A DNA stretch of 54,208 nucleotides, taken from contig URKQ01000025.1 in assembly GCA_900548455.1 (NCBI GenBank), positions 1 through 54,208 on the forward strand, written 5' to 3'. Made by a program: the position numbers and the translations under genes. Below are positions 16,918 to 25,821 of the stretch, piece by piece; position 1 is the first letter of the stretch; each line of letters opens with the position of its first letter. The notes below the pieces were generated by a model. The model did no database searches. It was not told the origin of the DNA and saw only the letters and a list, made by a program, of their open reading frames with translations. Origin of the DNA: an uncultured Clostridium sp. Its GTDB lineage: Bacteria > Bacillota > Clostridia > Clostridiales > Clostridiaceae.

Positions 16918-18303
16918 TTATTTATTACTGCTAAAAATATCTTTCTTAAAATTGCCTAAAGACTTATTTGCAACTATAGTTGTTACCATAGATCCATTTA
17001 CATTGAGCATTGTTCTTCCCATATCTAAAATTGGATCAATAGCAATTATTCCTGCTGCCAAAGGAAAATAAGAGCCAAGTCCTACTCCAGACACTACAAC
17101 AGATACTGCCATAGTAGCTGTTCCTGGAAGTCCAGCAATTCCTATAGATGCAATAGTTATTACTACAAGCAACATAGAATAAAAACTAAAATCCATATTA
17201 ATTCCTGCCATATTACCTATAGTAACTGCCATCAAGGCTGTATATATTCCGGCACAACCATTCATACCCATATTAGCTCCTAAACTAGCTGAAAAGCTGG
17301 CTCCGCCTTCTTCTACACCTTGTTTATCTGTTAGAGACTCAATTGCAACTGGCAGTGTTCCTAAACTTGATCTTGATGTAAACGCCAATAAAAGTGGTTC
17401 TGCCGCATTTTTTAAATACTTAATTGGATTTAATCCATTTACCGCAATAATTATTAAATGAATAATAAACACTATAGCAATTGACAAATAAAGGGCTACA
17501 ATAAATTTAAAAACTGATATCATAGATGCTAACCCTTTATTTATCAAAGTATTAGAAATCATTGCCACCACTGCATATGGCATAAATCTAATTATAGTCA
17601 TAGCCACACTTATAATTATTTTGTAAAATGCTTCCACTAAGTCTATAAATGGTTTTATTGTTTCCTCATATTTCTTTCTCATTCTTTTAACAGCCATTCC
17701 AAGAAATGTTGCAAAAATTATAATAGCAACAACATTACCTTCAGCCATGGCTGCAACTGGATTCGATGGTAACAATCCCCTTAATGTATCAACAATAGGA
17801 GTAATCTCTCTCATAGTTGTAGCTCCAACCGCTACATCTCCCACACCTATTCCAAGATTCATTACATTTCCTACAACTATTCCAACCAAAGCCGATATTG
17901 CTGTAGTAATCAGCAGCATACCTATAGTTCTAACCGTAAGTGATTTTATCTTACTGTCTTCACCCATAGATATAATTACTCTTAACATAGATACAAATAC
18001 CATTGGAACAACCAGCATTTTTAATAAATCCATAAACCCTGATCCAAATAAACTGTACCACTTAGATACCTCATTAAGCCAAACTACTTTAGATGGGTCC
18101 TCTGGAAATCCAGCTACTAATTGTATAATCACTCCTATACATAACCCTATTATAGTTGCAATAATAGTTCTCGTTGAAAACTTAACTTTTCTTTTTTCTA
18201 AACTTCTAATTATTATAAATGTTAAAATTAGCAACGTTATGAATATAACTGTTTTAAAGTCAGTAATCATAACAAATTGTGATAAAAATGAACTTTCTCC
18301 CAT
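16918..18303 (-). CDS. Dicarboxylate/amino acid:cation symporter (DAACS), likely cystine type
   Basis: A 461-aa membrane symporter with eight or more helices and two re-entrant hairpins. Seen: LLKMLVVPMVFVSMLRVI in the first half, SRSSLGTLPVAIESL for the serine-rich hairpin, and GANMGMNGCAGIYTALMAV for the substrate-site helix, where glutamate transporters have a NMDGT-like motif. The N-terminal pattern with a helix, a KRK-V-F region and GSGFMDLLKM is close to TcyP-type L-cystine carriers, so cystine is the best guess; dicarboxylates are possible. The start at 18303 (MGESS) follows AAAGGAG; an upstream ATG at 18342 lacks one. MITE A is inserted exactly at its stop codon. Confidence 0.85.
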   Translation of the reverse strand: MGESSFLSQFVMITDFKTVIFITLLILTFIIIRSLEKRKVKFSTRTIIATIIGLCIGVIIQLVAGFPEDPSKVVWLNEVSKWYSLFGSGFMDLLKMLVVPMVFVSMLRVIISMGEDSKIKSLTVRTIGMLLITTAISALVGIVVGNVMNLGIGVGDVAVGATTMREITPIVDTLRGLLPSNPVAAMAEGNVVAIIIFATFLGMAVKRMRKKYEETIKPFIDLVEAFYKIIISVAMTIIRFMPYAVVAMISNTLINKGLASMISVFKFIVALYLSIAIVFIIHLIIIAVNGLNPIKYLKNAAEPLLLAFTSRSSLGTLPVAIESLTDKQGVEEGGASFSASLGANMGMNGCAGIYTALMAVTIGNMAGINMDFSFYSMLLVVITIASIGIAGLPGTATMAVSVVVSGVGLGSYFPLAAGIIAIDPILDMGRTMLNVNGSMVTTIVANKSLGNFKKDIFSSNK

Positions 18304-18400
18304 ATTTTTCTCCTTTGTTTGGTGTGTCTTTATCAATAACAATTATCAATTGCATTTATACTCTATGATAAATCATATCTTCATAATTCGTCAATAACAT

Positions 18401-19753
18401 TTACTTTGATTTTTTGAGAAATTCAAGTCTATCCCTAATTCTTTTTTCATATCCTAATCCAGTAGGTTCATAGTAATGCTTTCTTATAAGTTCTGTAGGC
18501 AAATACTGTTGCTTTACATAATGATTATCATAATCATGAGGATATTTATACTCATTTCCATGATTTAAATTTTTAGCTCCCTCGTAGTGACTATCTCTTA
18601 AATGAAGTGGAACAGCACCAATATCTTCACTTTTAACATCAGCTAAAGCCTTATTTATTGCAATATAGGCTGCATTACTCTTTGGTGCTGAAGCTAAGTA
18701 AGTAACTGCTTGCGCAAGAGTTATCCTTGCTTCTGGCATACCAATGTTTTTAACCACATTTAATGCAGCATTTGCAATTAAAAGAGCATATGGGTCAGCA
18801 TTTCCAACATCTTCAGAAGCTGAAATTACAATCCTTCTAGCAATAAATTCTGGGTCTTCTCCACATTCAAGCATTCTAGCTAAATAGTGAACTGCCCCGT
18901 CAGGATCACTCCCTCTGATACTTTTAATAAAGGCAGATATTACATCATAATGATTATCACCCTTTTTATCATAACTAATTTGCCTTTTTTGCATACATTC
19001 TTCAACTACCTCTAAAGTTATATTAATTACTCCATCCTGATCTTTATTAGTAGTTAGAACCGCCAATTCTAATGCATTCAATGCTTTTCTTCCATCACCA
19101 CCTGCATTTATACATATAAACTTTCTTGCTTCATCAGAAAGTTTAATATTTAAATCTCCATATCCTAGTTCTCTATCACTCAATGCTCTATCTAATAAAA
19201 TATTAATATGCTTATATTCTAGTGGATTTAACTTAAATATCATAGAGCGGGAAATCAATGCCTTATTAACTTCAAAATATGGGTTTTCAGTTGTTGCCCC
19301 AATTAAAGTTAAAGTTCCCCTTTCAACATGTGGAAGTAAACTATCTTGCTGAGTTTTATTAAACCTATGTATTTCATCAATAAATAATATAGTTTTTCTT
19401 CCTCTTAAAGCCAACTCATTAGTTGCTTTTTCAACAATTTCCTTTATATCTTTAATTCCAGAAGTTACTGCATTTAACTCTACATAATTACAATGAGTAC
19501 TTTTAGCAATAATCTTTGCAAGACTGGTTTTCCCTATACCTGGTGGTCCATACAATATAAGGGAAGTTATTCTATCACTTTTTATACTTCTATATAATAA
19601 TTTATCTTTAGCTAAAATATGTTCTTGACCTACATATTCATCTAAAGTACTTGGTTTTAATCTTTGTGCTAAAGGTTCATTTTTAATTCCTTTAGACTCA
19701 TCCTTGCTACTTCCCTCCATATCAAAAAAAGAGAGATTACTATACCCTTCCAT
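18401..19753 (-). CDS. rarA: Replication-associated recombination protein A (MgsA/RarA ATPase)
   Basis: A 450-aa AAA+ ATPase related to clamp loaders, acting at stalled replication forks. Seen: PLAQRLKPSTLDEYVGQEH near residue 28, Walker A GPPGIGKT (about 69), Walker B ILFIDEIHRF, sensor 1 IGATTENPYFEV, and the C-terminal tetramerisation part with YPHDYDNHYVKQQYLP. Length is normal. Alone on its strand between MITE B and the symporter gene. Confidence 0.95.
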   Translation of the reverse strand: MEGYSNLSFFDMEGSSKDESKGIKNEPLAQRLKPSTLDEYVGQEHILAKDKLLYRSIKSDRITSLILYGPPGIGKTSLAKIIAKSTHCNYVELNAVTSGIKDIKEIVEKATNELALRGRKTILFIDEIHRFNKTQQDSLLPHVERGTLTLIGATTENPYFEVNKALISRSMIFKLNPLEYKHINILLDRALSDRELGYGDLNIKLSDEARKFICINAGGDGRKALNALELAVLTTNKDQDGVINITLEVVEECMQKRQISYDKKGDNHYDVISAFIKSIRGSDPDGAVHYLARMLECGEDPEFIARRIVISASEDVGNADPYALLIANAALNVVKNIGMPEARITLAQAVTYLASAPKSNAAYIAINKALADVKSEDIGAVPLHLRDSHYEGAKNLNHGNEYKYPHDYDNHYVKQQYLPTELIRKHYYEPTGLGYEKRIRDRLEFLKKSK

Positions 19754-19785
19754 CTTATCATTCCTTTAATATTCTTCTTTGATTT

Positions 19786-20121
19786 GGCTCTGTATGCATT
19801 TACAATGATGCCTATAAGCTGATTATATTATTCAGCTTTTTCAAAAGGAATCTTATGGCTCCCTTTAAGGATCTCTCCTTAAACCAGAGGGGACAGAGTC
19901 ACCCTTCACCCATTCTTAGGGAAAAGCATACATACAGAGCCTTGTATTACCTTGTTCAGCTCTTTCAAAAGGAACCTTATGGTTCCCTTTGAGGATCTCT
20001 CCTTAACAAGGAGGGAACAGAGTCCCCTTCCAACCTCAATTAGGAAAGGCCGTGCACAAGGTGATTAAATTATTGTCCAGCATTACTTGTACATTCTATC
20101 ACTTTATTTTACTACAGAGCC
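19786..20121. mobile_element. Composite MITE-like element B (336 bp) with 8-bp target duplication
   Basis: It begins GGCTCTGTATG and ends TACTACAGAGCC. The perfect direct repeat TTTGATTT flanks it (19778-19785 and 20122-20129). Inside are two related units: unit 1 (19786-19941) has its own perfect 11-bp terminal repeat (GGCTCTGTATG/CATACAGAGCC), and unit 2 (19941-20121) contains a near copy of element A plus a unique right end. Both units keep the hairpin AAAGGAA(T/C)CTTATGG(C/T)TCCCTTT. No ORF. The outer target repeat shows that the whole composite moved as one element. Confidence 0.75.
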
Positions 20122-20153
20122 TTTGATTTTAACTTACATACACTAGTATATCA

Positions 20154-20200
20154 TAAATAAAAGAGAATTCATTTCCATTTTAAAAATGAATTCTCTTTAT
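20154..20200 (-). terminator. Terminator of the sugar kinase operon
   Basis: AAGAGAATTCATTT and its complement form a 14-bp stem around 9 bases; on the minus strand a T-rich tail follows. It lies just past the stop at 20216. Confidence 0.85.
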
Positions 20201-20215
20201 AATTTTTAGTCTCTA

Positions 20216-22240
20216 CTAAAATTCATTGGCCAATTTATTAATAGTAAAAACTATCTCATTCCAATTTTCCTCTATTTCATAGATAAGCTTAATTTGAGTT
20301 CGTGCTCTATCTAAATTTTGATTTTCTCTGTGAATTTTAAAGTAGACATCACCATTAATAAAATCCGTTAAAAACCTAATTGCACTTTCCAGTGTCATAA
20401 TTCTTGCGCCCCATGGTAAAGATTTTATTTCTTCTTTAGATAGAACACTTGCTGCCACAGAAAGATATCCTCTAGAGTACTCTTTAAATAGCTCCATATC
20501 AAAGTGCATTTTACTCGTATCTTTTTCATCTTCTAAAGCAGTTGTTGCTCCAAATCTTATTGCATCACCAAAATCATAGGCCGCTATCCCTGGCATAACA
20601 GTATCTAAGTCAATAATACATATTCCTTTTCCACTTTCTTTATCTAACAATATATTATTAAGCTTTGTATCATTATGAGTAACTCTCATAGGTAAAATCC
20701 CTTTGTTTATTTTATCCACTAAATAACTACAATCATTTTCTCTTTTTAGTAGAAAATTAATTTCTTTTTCAACTAAGTGAACTCTTCCCACCTTATTTTC
20801 ATCTATTGCTTTTTTTAAATCATTTATCCTCTTAACTGTATCATGAAACTTTGGAATGGTTTCATGCAATATATCTATTGGAAAATCACTTAAGTCCCTT
20901 ACAAACTTTCCAAAACTTCTACCTGTTTCATAGAACTGCTTAGAATTCTCTACTTTTTCTAAGCAAAATGTATCTTTAACAAAATAAAAACATCTCCATA
21001 CTTCACCCTTTGAGTCACTAAAATAATTTTCACCACTTTTTGTCTTTAAAATATTTAAAGTCTCTCTTAAGACATCCCCCTTTCTTAATTTAATTATTTC
21101 CTTCATATAATCTGTAACTCTTTCAATATTCTCCATCAATTCTTTCGGTCTATTAAACACCTTTGAATTAATCCTTTGTAAAATATATTTTGTATTGCAT
21201 TCATTTTCTTCATTAACTACAACACAATAAGTTCCATTTATATGACCATTTCCATAGGGACATACCTTCAAAATTTCACCTTTAAAATTATACTGGGAAA
21301 GCACTTCATTTAGTTTATTTTTTTGCCAAAGAGGTGTAGGGTATTCTCCTTTTTCATGCTTAACACGAATTGCATTTACAACTACAGGTTTATCATTTTT
21401 GTATGTAACACCATACCAATTGTCCATGGTATTAATAACCTTTACCCTTGCTCTTTTTTCATCTAATAATTCCTTAACCACTTTTGGTAAAAAATACTCG
21501 CACTTTAATGGATTAAATGGAATTGAATCCTTTAGAAATGTTGGGAATCTATTTTCAGCTTCAACTAATACATTAGTAGTAAATGCCCACATATTCATAC
21601 TAACTATAGATTCTTGAGAAACACTTTCCCAAGTTTCTCCATCATCTTCGGTATAACAAGTGTCATTCCCAATTCTTTTAATTGACTTTCTCTCAACTAC
21701 ATCTAAAAGATATCCATTTTCATCTATATTACATATTCCTCTAGCTACAGTACCATTTTCTGATAATGTATTTTTTAAAATATACCCCATCATGGCAAAA
21801 TCATAAACTTCATTGTCATGATAAGTACTTAAAAAATCAAACATCTTTATAAATGCATCTTTTCCATAATAATCATCAGCATTAATAACTAAAAATGGTG
21901 TATCTATTAAATCCTTAGCACATAAAATTGCATGACACGTTCCCCAAGGTTTAATTCTTCCATTAGGGACTTCATATCCCTGTGGTAACTTGTCAAGGTC
22001 TTGATATGCATAGTCAACCTGAATATAATTAGAAATTCTATTTCCTACACATGCCTTAAATCTTTCTTCGATTTCCCTATTTATAATAAATATTACCCTT
22101 TTAAACCCTGCCTTTACTGCATCGAAAATGGAATAGTCTATGATAACTTCATTGTTAATACCTATTGGATCTATTTGCTTAGAACCTCCATACCTACTTC
22201 CCATTCCTGCAGCCATAACAACTAATATTGGATCTTTCAT
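20216..22240 (-). CDS. Sugar-1-phosphate nucleotidyltransferase fused to an N-acetylhexosamine-kinase-like domain
   Basis: 674 aa with two enzyme domains. Residues 1-290 are a nucleotidyltransferase: VVMAAGMGSRYGGSKQIDPIG at the start is the nucleotide-binding loop, with WGTCHAILCAKDL and VINADDYYGKDAF (the metal Asp). Residues 320-674 are a phosphotransferase of the APH/choline-kinase fold: YGNGHINGTYCV for the ATP loop, RVTHNDTKLNNILLD (Brenner motif HxDxxxxN, about 530) and IDLDTVMPGIAAYDFGDAIR for the metal site. The kinase half resembles NahK of the lacto-N-biose pathway. Fusion would turn a free hexosamine into its 1-phosphate and then a nucleotide sugar in one protein; the exact sugar is unknown. 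It lies 6 bases after the oxidoreductase gene, in one operon. Confidence 0.8.
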   Translation of the reverse strand: MKDPILVVMAAGMGSRYGGSKQIDPIGINNEVIIDYSIFDAVKAGFKRVIFIINREIEERFKACVGNRISNYIQVDYAYQDLDKLPQGYEVPNGRIKPWGTCHAILCAKDLIDTPFLVINADDYYGKDAFIKMFDFLSTYHDNEVYDFAMMGYILKNTLSENGTVARGICNIDENGYLLDVVERKSIKRIGNDTCYTEDDGETWESVSQESIVSMNMWAFTTNVLVEAENRFPTFLKDSIPFNPLKCEYFLPKVVKELLDEKRARVKVINTMDNWYGVTYKNDKPVVVNAIRVKHEKGEYPTPLWQKNKLNEVLSQYNFKGEILKVCPYGNGHINGTYCVVVNEENECNTKYILQRINSKVFNRPKELMENIERVTDYMKEIIKLRKGDVLRETLNILKTKSGENYFSDSKGEVWRCFYFVKDTFCLEKVENSKQFYETGRSFGKFVRDLSDFPIDILHETIPKFHDTVKRINDLKKAIDENKVGRVHLVEKEINFLLKRENDCSYLVDKINKGILPMRVTHNDTKLNNILLDKESGKGICIIDLDTVMPGIAAYDFGDAIRFGATTALEDEKDTSKMHFDMELFKEYSRGYLSVAASVLSKEEIKSLPWGARIMTLESAIRFLTDFINGDVYFKIHRENQNLDRARTQIKLIYEIEENWNEIVFTINKLANEF

Positions 22241-22246
22241 AACTAA

Positions 22247-23527
22247 TTACCTCAAAGTATCTAACTCTATTACAGCTCCATGACTAAGTCTTGATTTTTC
22301 AGCTGCAAGAGCACAATAATGACTTTCTACAGAATGTTCAACTGAAGTTATGGCACTGGTAGGTTCCTTATCATTAATTATTAAATCTAAGAACTCACTA
22401 ACCATTCGATTATCTCCACCACCGTGTCCTTCAAAGCCTGAAGCAATTTTAGATACATCTACCACCTCTGTATCTTTTCCAAATTGAGTTATTTTAATTA
22501 TGTTAGAAGACATATCTGCAACTATCTCTCCCTTTGTCCCCATAAATTTAGCTTGTCTTGAGCCTGTTGCTGTAAATGCACACATTGTTAATTGAATTGT
22601 TGCCCCATCAGTCATATTTAAATTAACAACTTGATGATCTACCACATTATTATCACAATGGTATACGCATCTTCCATAGGGACCATATTTTATAGCTTCC
22701 CTAATACTTTCTACTGTTGGATGTAGTGTAAGAACGTCTAAAGGCCAATCTGTCTTTCCTGATGCAACACCTGTCTTTTTATTAGTAATGTAAATTTTTT
22801 CAGCATCAAAAGGACATTCTTCCTTTGCTTTGCATCCATCCATACATCTTAGAGCTGCTCCTTCTGGTGCACACTCAGTTTTAAATAAATATGTACTTCC
22901 AAAGGAAGATACTGATTTGCATGTTTTTCCAGTTAGCCACAAATATAAATCCATATCGTGACAACATTTTTGTAATATCATAGGACTTGTAGTCTCTGAA
23001 TTTCTCCAATTTCCACGTACAAAGCTATGAGCTTGATGCCAATAACCTACATTTTCTATGGCCATAACAGACACAATTTCTCCTATAGTATCATTTTCAA
23101 TTATTTCCTTCAATTTCGTAAAGAAAGGAGTATACCTTAATACATGACATACTACAACTTTACGTTCACATTCCTTTGCAACTTTTACTATTTCTCTACA
23201 TTCCTCTAAATTTGGCGAAATAGGTTTTTCAAGGAGTATATGATATCCCTTTTTAAGTGCAGGTATTGCATGACTTATATGTTGCCTATCTTGAGTAGTA
23301 ATAAATATTGCATCTGCAAGTTTTTCTTTTGATAAAAGTTCCTCAGCACTGGAAAACCATTTATCTTTTGGAACACCATATAATTTTCCTACTTCTTTAA
23401 CTTTTTCCTCATCAATATCTGCAATGGCTACAATCTCCATTCTATCTGGAAATAACTTAGCAGTTTTAGCATAGGTATCCTTCCCTCTACTACCAAGTCC
23501 TGCTAATGCTATTTTAAGTTTTTTCAT
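22247..23527 (-). CDS. Gfo/Idh/MocA family oxidoreductase
   Basis: A 426-aa NAD(P)-dependent sugar oxidoreductase. Seen: Rossmann loop ALAGLGSRGKDT at the N-terminus, IADIDEEK, and the family's catalytic EKP motif in HILLEKPISPN (about 97). It has an extra Cys-rich insert, CAPEGAALRCMDGCKAKEEC (about 220-240), that could bind a metal and marks a subfamily. Substrate unknown. GGGGGG precedes the ATG by 8 bases. First gene of the operon with the fused kinase/nucleotidyltransferase, so a modified amino sugar or a host glycan sugar is a reasonable substrate guess. Confidence 0.88.
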   Translation of the reverse strand: MKKLKIALAGLGSRGKDTYAKTAKLFPDRMEIVAIADIDEEKVKEVGKLYGVPKDKWFSSAEELLSKEKLADAIFITTQDRQHISHAIPALKKGYHILLEKPISPNLEECREIVKVAKECERKVVVCHVLRYTPFFTKLKEIIENDTIGEIVSVMAIENVGYWHQAHSFVRGNWRNSETTSPMILQKCCHDMDLYLWLTGKTCKSVSSFGSTYLFKTECAPEGAALRCMDGCKAKEECPFDAEKIYITNKKTGVASGKTDWPLDVLTLHPTVESIREAIKYGPYGRCVYHCDNNVVDHQVVNLNMTDGATIQLTMCAFTATGSRQAKFMGTKGEIVADMSSNIIKITQFGKDTEVVDVSKIASGFEGHGGGDNRMVSEFLDLIINDKEPTSAITSVEHSVESHYCALAAEKSRLSHGAVIELDTLR

Positions 23528-23663
23528 AAATATCCCCCCAATTTTAGTCTGTTATCTATTTTATTTCAATTATACCATCACATATTTATGTTTCAATTGC
23601 TAATCATGTCTATTTTTAAAATTTTCTGTATATTATGTTGCTATATATAGGTGTATAATTATA

Positions 23664-23728
23664 GAATATGTATGCATTTACTGTTTAGCATAACTTGTAT
23701 ATTCTATCACTGTATTTACTGCAGAGCC
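23664..23728. repeat. Decayed MITE remnant C
   Basis: GTATGCATTTAC at 23670-23681 matches the left end of element B, and the last 41 bases, ending TTTACTGCAGAGCC, match its right end with few changes. The central hairpin module is missing, the outer GGCTCT of the left end has mutated, and no exact target repeat remains. It lies in the upstream region of the APH gene. Confidence 0.5.
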
Positions 23729-23763
23729 AATTAAAATGAGAGTCAATAAGTAAGGAGATTACG

Positions 23764-24696
23764 ATGGATAATTTGTGGGAACGCTCTATACCTTTTTATA
23801 ATATTGGTGTTGAAGAAATAAGAGATATATTCACCCAATATGATAAACATTTTGAAATATTAAATTATTTCCCTATAAATATTGGATGTAGAAATAGTAA
23901 TTATAAAGTCCATACGAATAAAGGATATTTTTTATTAAGAATATGCCCATTAAACGATATCAGCTATAAAAAGGAGAAAATTATTAGCGAATCATTTTAT
24001 GAATATTTAAATATACCTAAATTGCTTTTTGTATCTAAGAATAACTCTACTCAAAGAATATGTTTAATATATGAATATATACATGGCCAGTCTATGCAAG
24101 CCATGTTGATACAAAGAGATAAGTTAGAAGATAGTATTATTAGTCAAGTTGCTGAAAGTTGCTCATATATACATAATTATGATATTGCAGATAAAGATGT
24201 ATTTGATAATGATTATCCTCCTTTTCTAACATGGTATGATTTGTTTCTTGAAAAAGAAATTGTTACAGATCGTATTGGAAAAGACATTAAAGAAAGAGTT
24301 AAGATGCTTATATCAGATAAAGAGAAAGATTTGTATGAAATTGATAAGTATACAAGTTTTACTCACTCAGATTTTCGTCCTGCTAATATGTTAATTGATA
24401 AAAATAATATTGTTTGGATTGTTGATTGGGAATTTTCGAGCTTTGGTCATAGTTTAGGAGATATTGGTCAGTTTTTTCGATATGAAAACAACTTTAATTA
24501 CAAGCAAATTAGGATGTTTCAGGATGCATATAATAATTCTTCTAATAAAAGTTTACCATCTGATTGGTATGAATTAAGCAAGCTTCGAGATTTAGTAAAT
24601 CCACTACAAATGCTGGGTGCAAAAGAAAATCTCTCACAAAAATATGCTGATTTAAAAGATATTATTTTAAATACATTGGCGTATTTTGGTTACTAA
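23764..24696 (+). CDS. APH-family phosphotransferase
   Basis: A 310-aa small-molecule kinase of the aminoglycoside phosphotransferase fold. Seen: an N-lobe with INIGCRNSNYKVHTNKGYF and LLRIC for the ATP lysine region, the Brenner catalytic motif THSDFRPANMLID (about 202-214) and the metal motif IVDWEFSSFGHSLGDIGQFF. The substrate may be an antibiotic or a metabolite; nothing here decides it. AAGGAG lies 6 bases before the ATG. It is followed 93 bases later by an AraC regulator on the same strand; the pair is on the strand opposite to all neighbours for several kb and may be an acquired module. Confidence 0.75.
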   Translation: MDNLWERSIPFYNIGVEEIRDIFTQYDKHFEILNYFPINIGCRNSNYKVHTNKGYFLLRICPLNDISYKKEKIISESFYEYLNIPKLLFVSKNNSTQRICLIYEYIHGQSMQAMLIQRDKLEDSIISQVAESCSYIHNYDIADKDVFDNDYPPFLTWYDLFLEKEIVTDRIGKDIKERVKMLISDKEKDLYEIDKYTSFTHSDFRPANMLIDKNNIVWIVDWEFSSFGHSLGDIGQFFRYENNFNYKQIRMFQDAYNNSSNKSLPSDWYELSKLRDLVNPLQMLGAKENLSQKYADLKDIILNTLAYFGY

Positions 24697-24789
24697 TATT
24701 GATTCAATTAATAGCAAGTAAAATCAAGCTTAAACCCTTTTATTTCTTTATAATAAATTTAGGGTGGTTAAAACGAGGTGAATAAATAA

Positions 24790-25755
24790 ATGTATGAATG
24801 GGAAAAGCAAATTCAAATAATAGTAGATGAAATTGATAAATGTATTAAAAATTATAATGATGAAGCTTTGACACTAAGCTTTCTTTCTAGGCGGCTAGGT
24901 TATTCCGAATTTTATACAACGAGAAAATTCAAAGAGATATCTGGTATGCAATTTAGAGATTATCTACGACATAGAAGATTGGCCTTTGCACTAAAAGAAG
25001 TGCGAGATAATGAAAAAAACATTTTAGATATTGCTTTTAATTATGGTTTTTCATCACATGAAGCTTTTACTAGAGCCTTCAAGGGAGCATATGGTATAAC
25101 TCCAAGTGAATATCGAAAAAATCCTACTCCTGTTATTCTTCGTACAAAAATAAACCCTTTTGACCGCTACTTTTTAGGATTGGGAGAGATTGGAATGATA
25201 AAATCTACAGATGATGTCAAAATTTATTTCGTAACTATTCCTGCACATAAGTTCTTACACATTAAAAACTATGAGAGTAACGGGTATTGGGATTTCTGGC
25301 AAAAGCAAAGCCTTATTCCGGGACAGGACTGCGAAACAATTTGTGGCTTGCTGGATAGTATCAAGGGAAAATTAGATGATGATGGTGGAAGCGAAGCTAA
25401 CGGCAGTAGTGGTCAGATTATGGCGTACATTAATGACCCAGAAGGTAGACTCTGCGATTGGGGTATTCCACGTACAGAATGTTATGGTGCACGTCTTCCT
25501 TTTGATTACAATGGCGAAGTACCACCACAAATGCTTATGATTGATGTTCCTGAAGCCGAGTATATTGTTTTTGAACATGGTTCCTTCGATTATGAGCAGG
25601 AAAATCGTAGTGTGGAAGAGAAAATTGAAAAAGCAATGGCCACTTTTGATTTTTCAAGTACTGGTTACTGCTTTGATACTTCCCCTGGTAGAATAATTTA
25701 CTTTTACTATGATCCAAAACGATTTTTTAAATATATCAGACCAGTGCGTAAATAA
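24790..25755 (+). CDS. AraC-family regulator with C-terminal effector-binding domain
   Basis: A 321-aa transcription regulator. Residues 10-110 carry the two HTH units of AraC (LSFLSRRLGYSEFYTTRKFK and ILDIAFNYGFSSHEAFTRAF, closing GITPSEYRKNP). Residues 125-320 look like a GyrI/SoxS-type small-molecule-binding domain (for example PGRIIYFYYDPKRFF at the end). This layout is common in regulators of drug or stress genes, so it may control the adjacent APH gene; that is inference. Base use in the second half is visibly less AT-rich than in neighbouring genes. GAGGTG precedes the ATG by 10 bases. Confidence 0.85.
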   Translation: MYEWEKQIQIIVDEIDKCIKNYNDEALTLSFLSRRLGYSEFYTTRKFKEISGMQFRDYLRHRRLAFALKEVRDNEKNILDIAFNYGFSSHEAFTRAFKGAYGITPSEYRKNPTPVILRTKINPFDRYFLGLGEIGMIKSTDDVKIYFVTIPAHKFLHIKNYESNGYWDFWQKQSLIPGQDCETICGLLDSIKGKLDDDGGSEANGSSGQIMAYINDPEGRLCDWGIPRTECYGARLPFDYNGEVPPQMLMIDVPEAEYIVFEHGSFDYEQENRSVEEKIEKAMATFDFSSTGYCFDTSPGRIIYFYYDPKRFFKYIRPVRK

Positions 25756-25766
25756 ATAAAGTCATA

Positions 25767-25783
25767 TCAAGTCCCTTCATCCG
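25767..25783 (+). repeat. Inverted partial copy of the tRNA-Leu(AAG) 3' end
   Basis: Seventeen bases match, with one difference, the 3' part of the tRNA gene at 25822-25909 but in opposite orientation (its partner on the plus strand is 25827-25843). Together they form an inverted repeat around the tRNA terminator. Confidence 0.5.
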
Positions 25784-25792
25784 TTTTTGATT

Positions 25793-25820
25793 AAAAAAAA
25801 AGCAATACATACGTATTGCT
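25793..25820 (-). terminator. Terminator of tRNA-Leu(AAG)
   Basis: The 8-bp stem AGCAATAC/GTATTGCT around ATAC, followed on the minus strand by eight or more T, begins two bases after the tRNA CCA end. Confidence 0.85.
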
Positions 25821-25821
25821 A

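Noticed and set aside
17747..18397. A 216-aa open frame opposite the DAACS symporter
   Set aside because: It lies antisense to a well supported membrane protein gene, has no ribosome site and shows a biased Thr/Ile/Pro composition typical of a shadow frame.
16803..20121. The hairpin-rich repeats as riboswitches
   Set aside because: Elements A and B have exact 8-bp target duplications and terminal repeats, and they lie behind genes rather than in leaders; mobile repeats explain them better.
25767..25783. A second attachment site for an element in tRNA-Leu(AAG)
   Set aside because: The partial tRNA copy is in inverted orientation and only 40 bases away; integration would leave a direct repeat.
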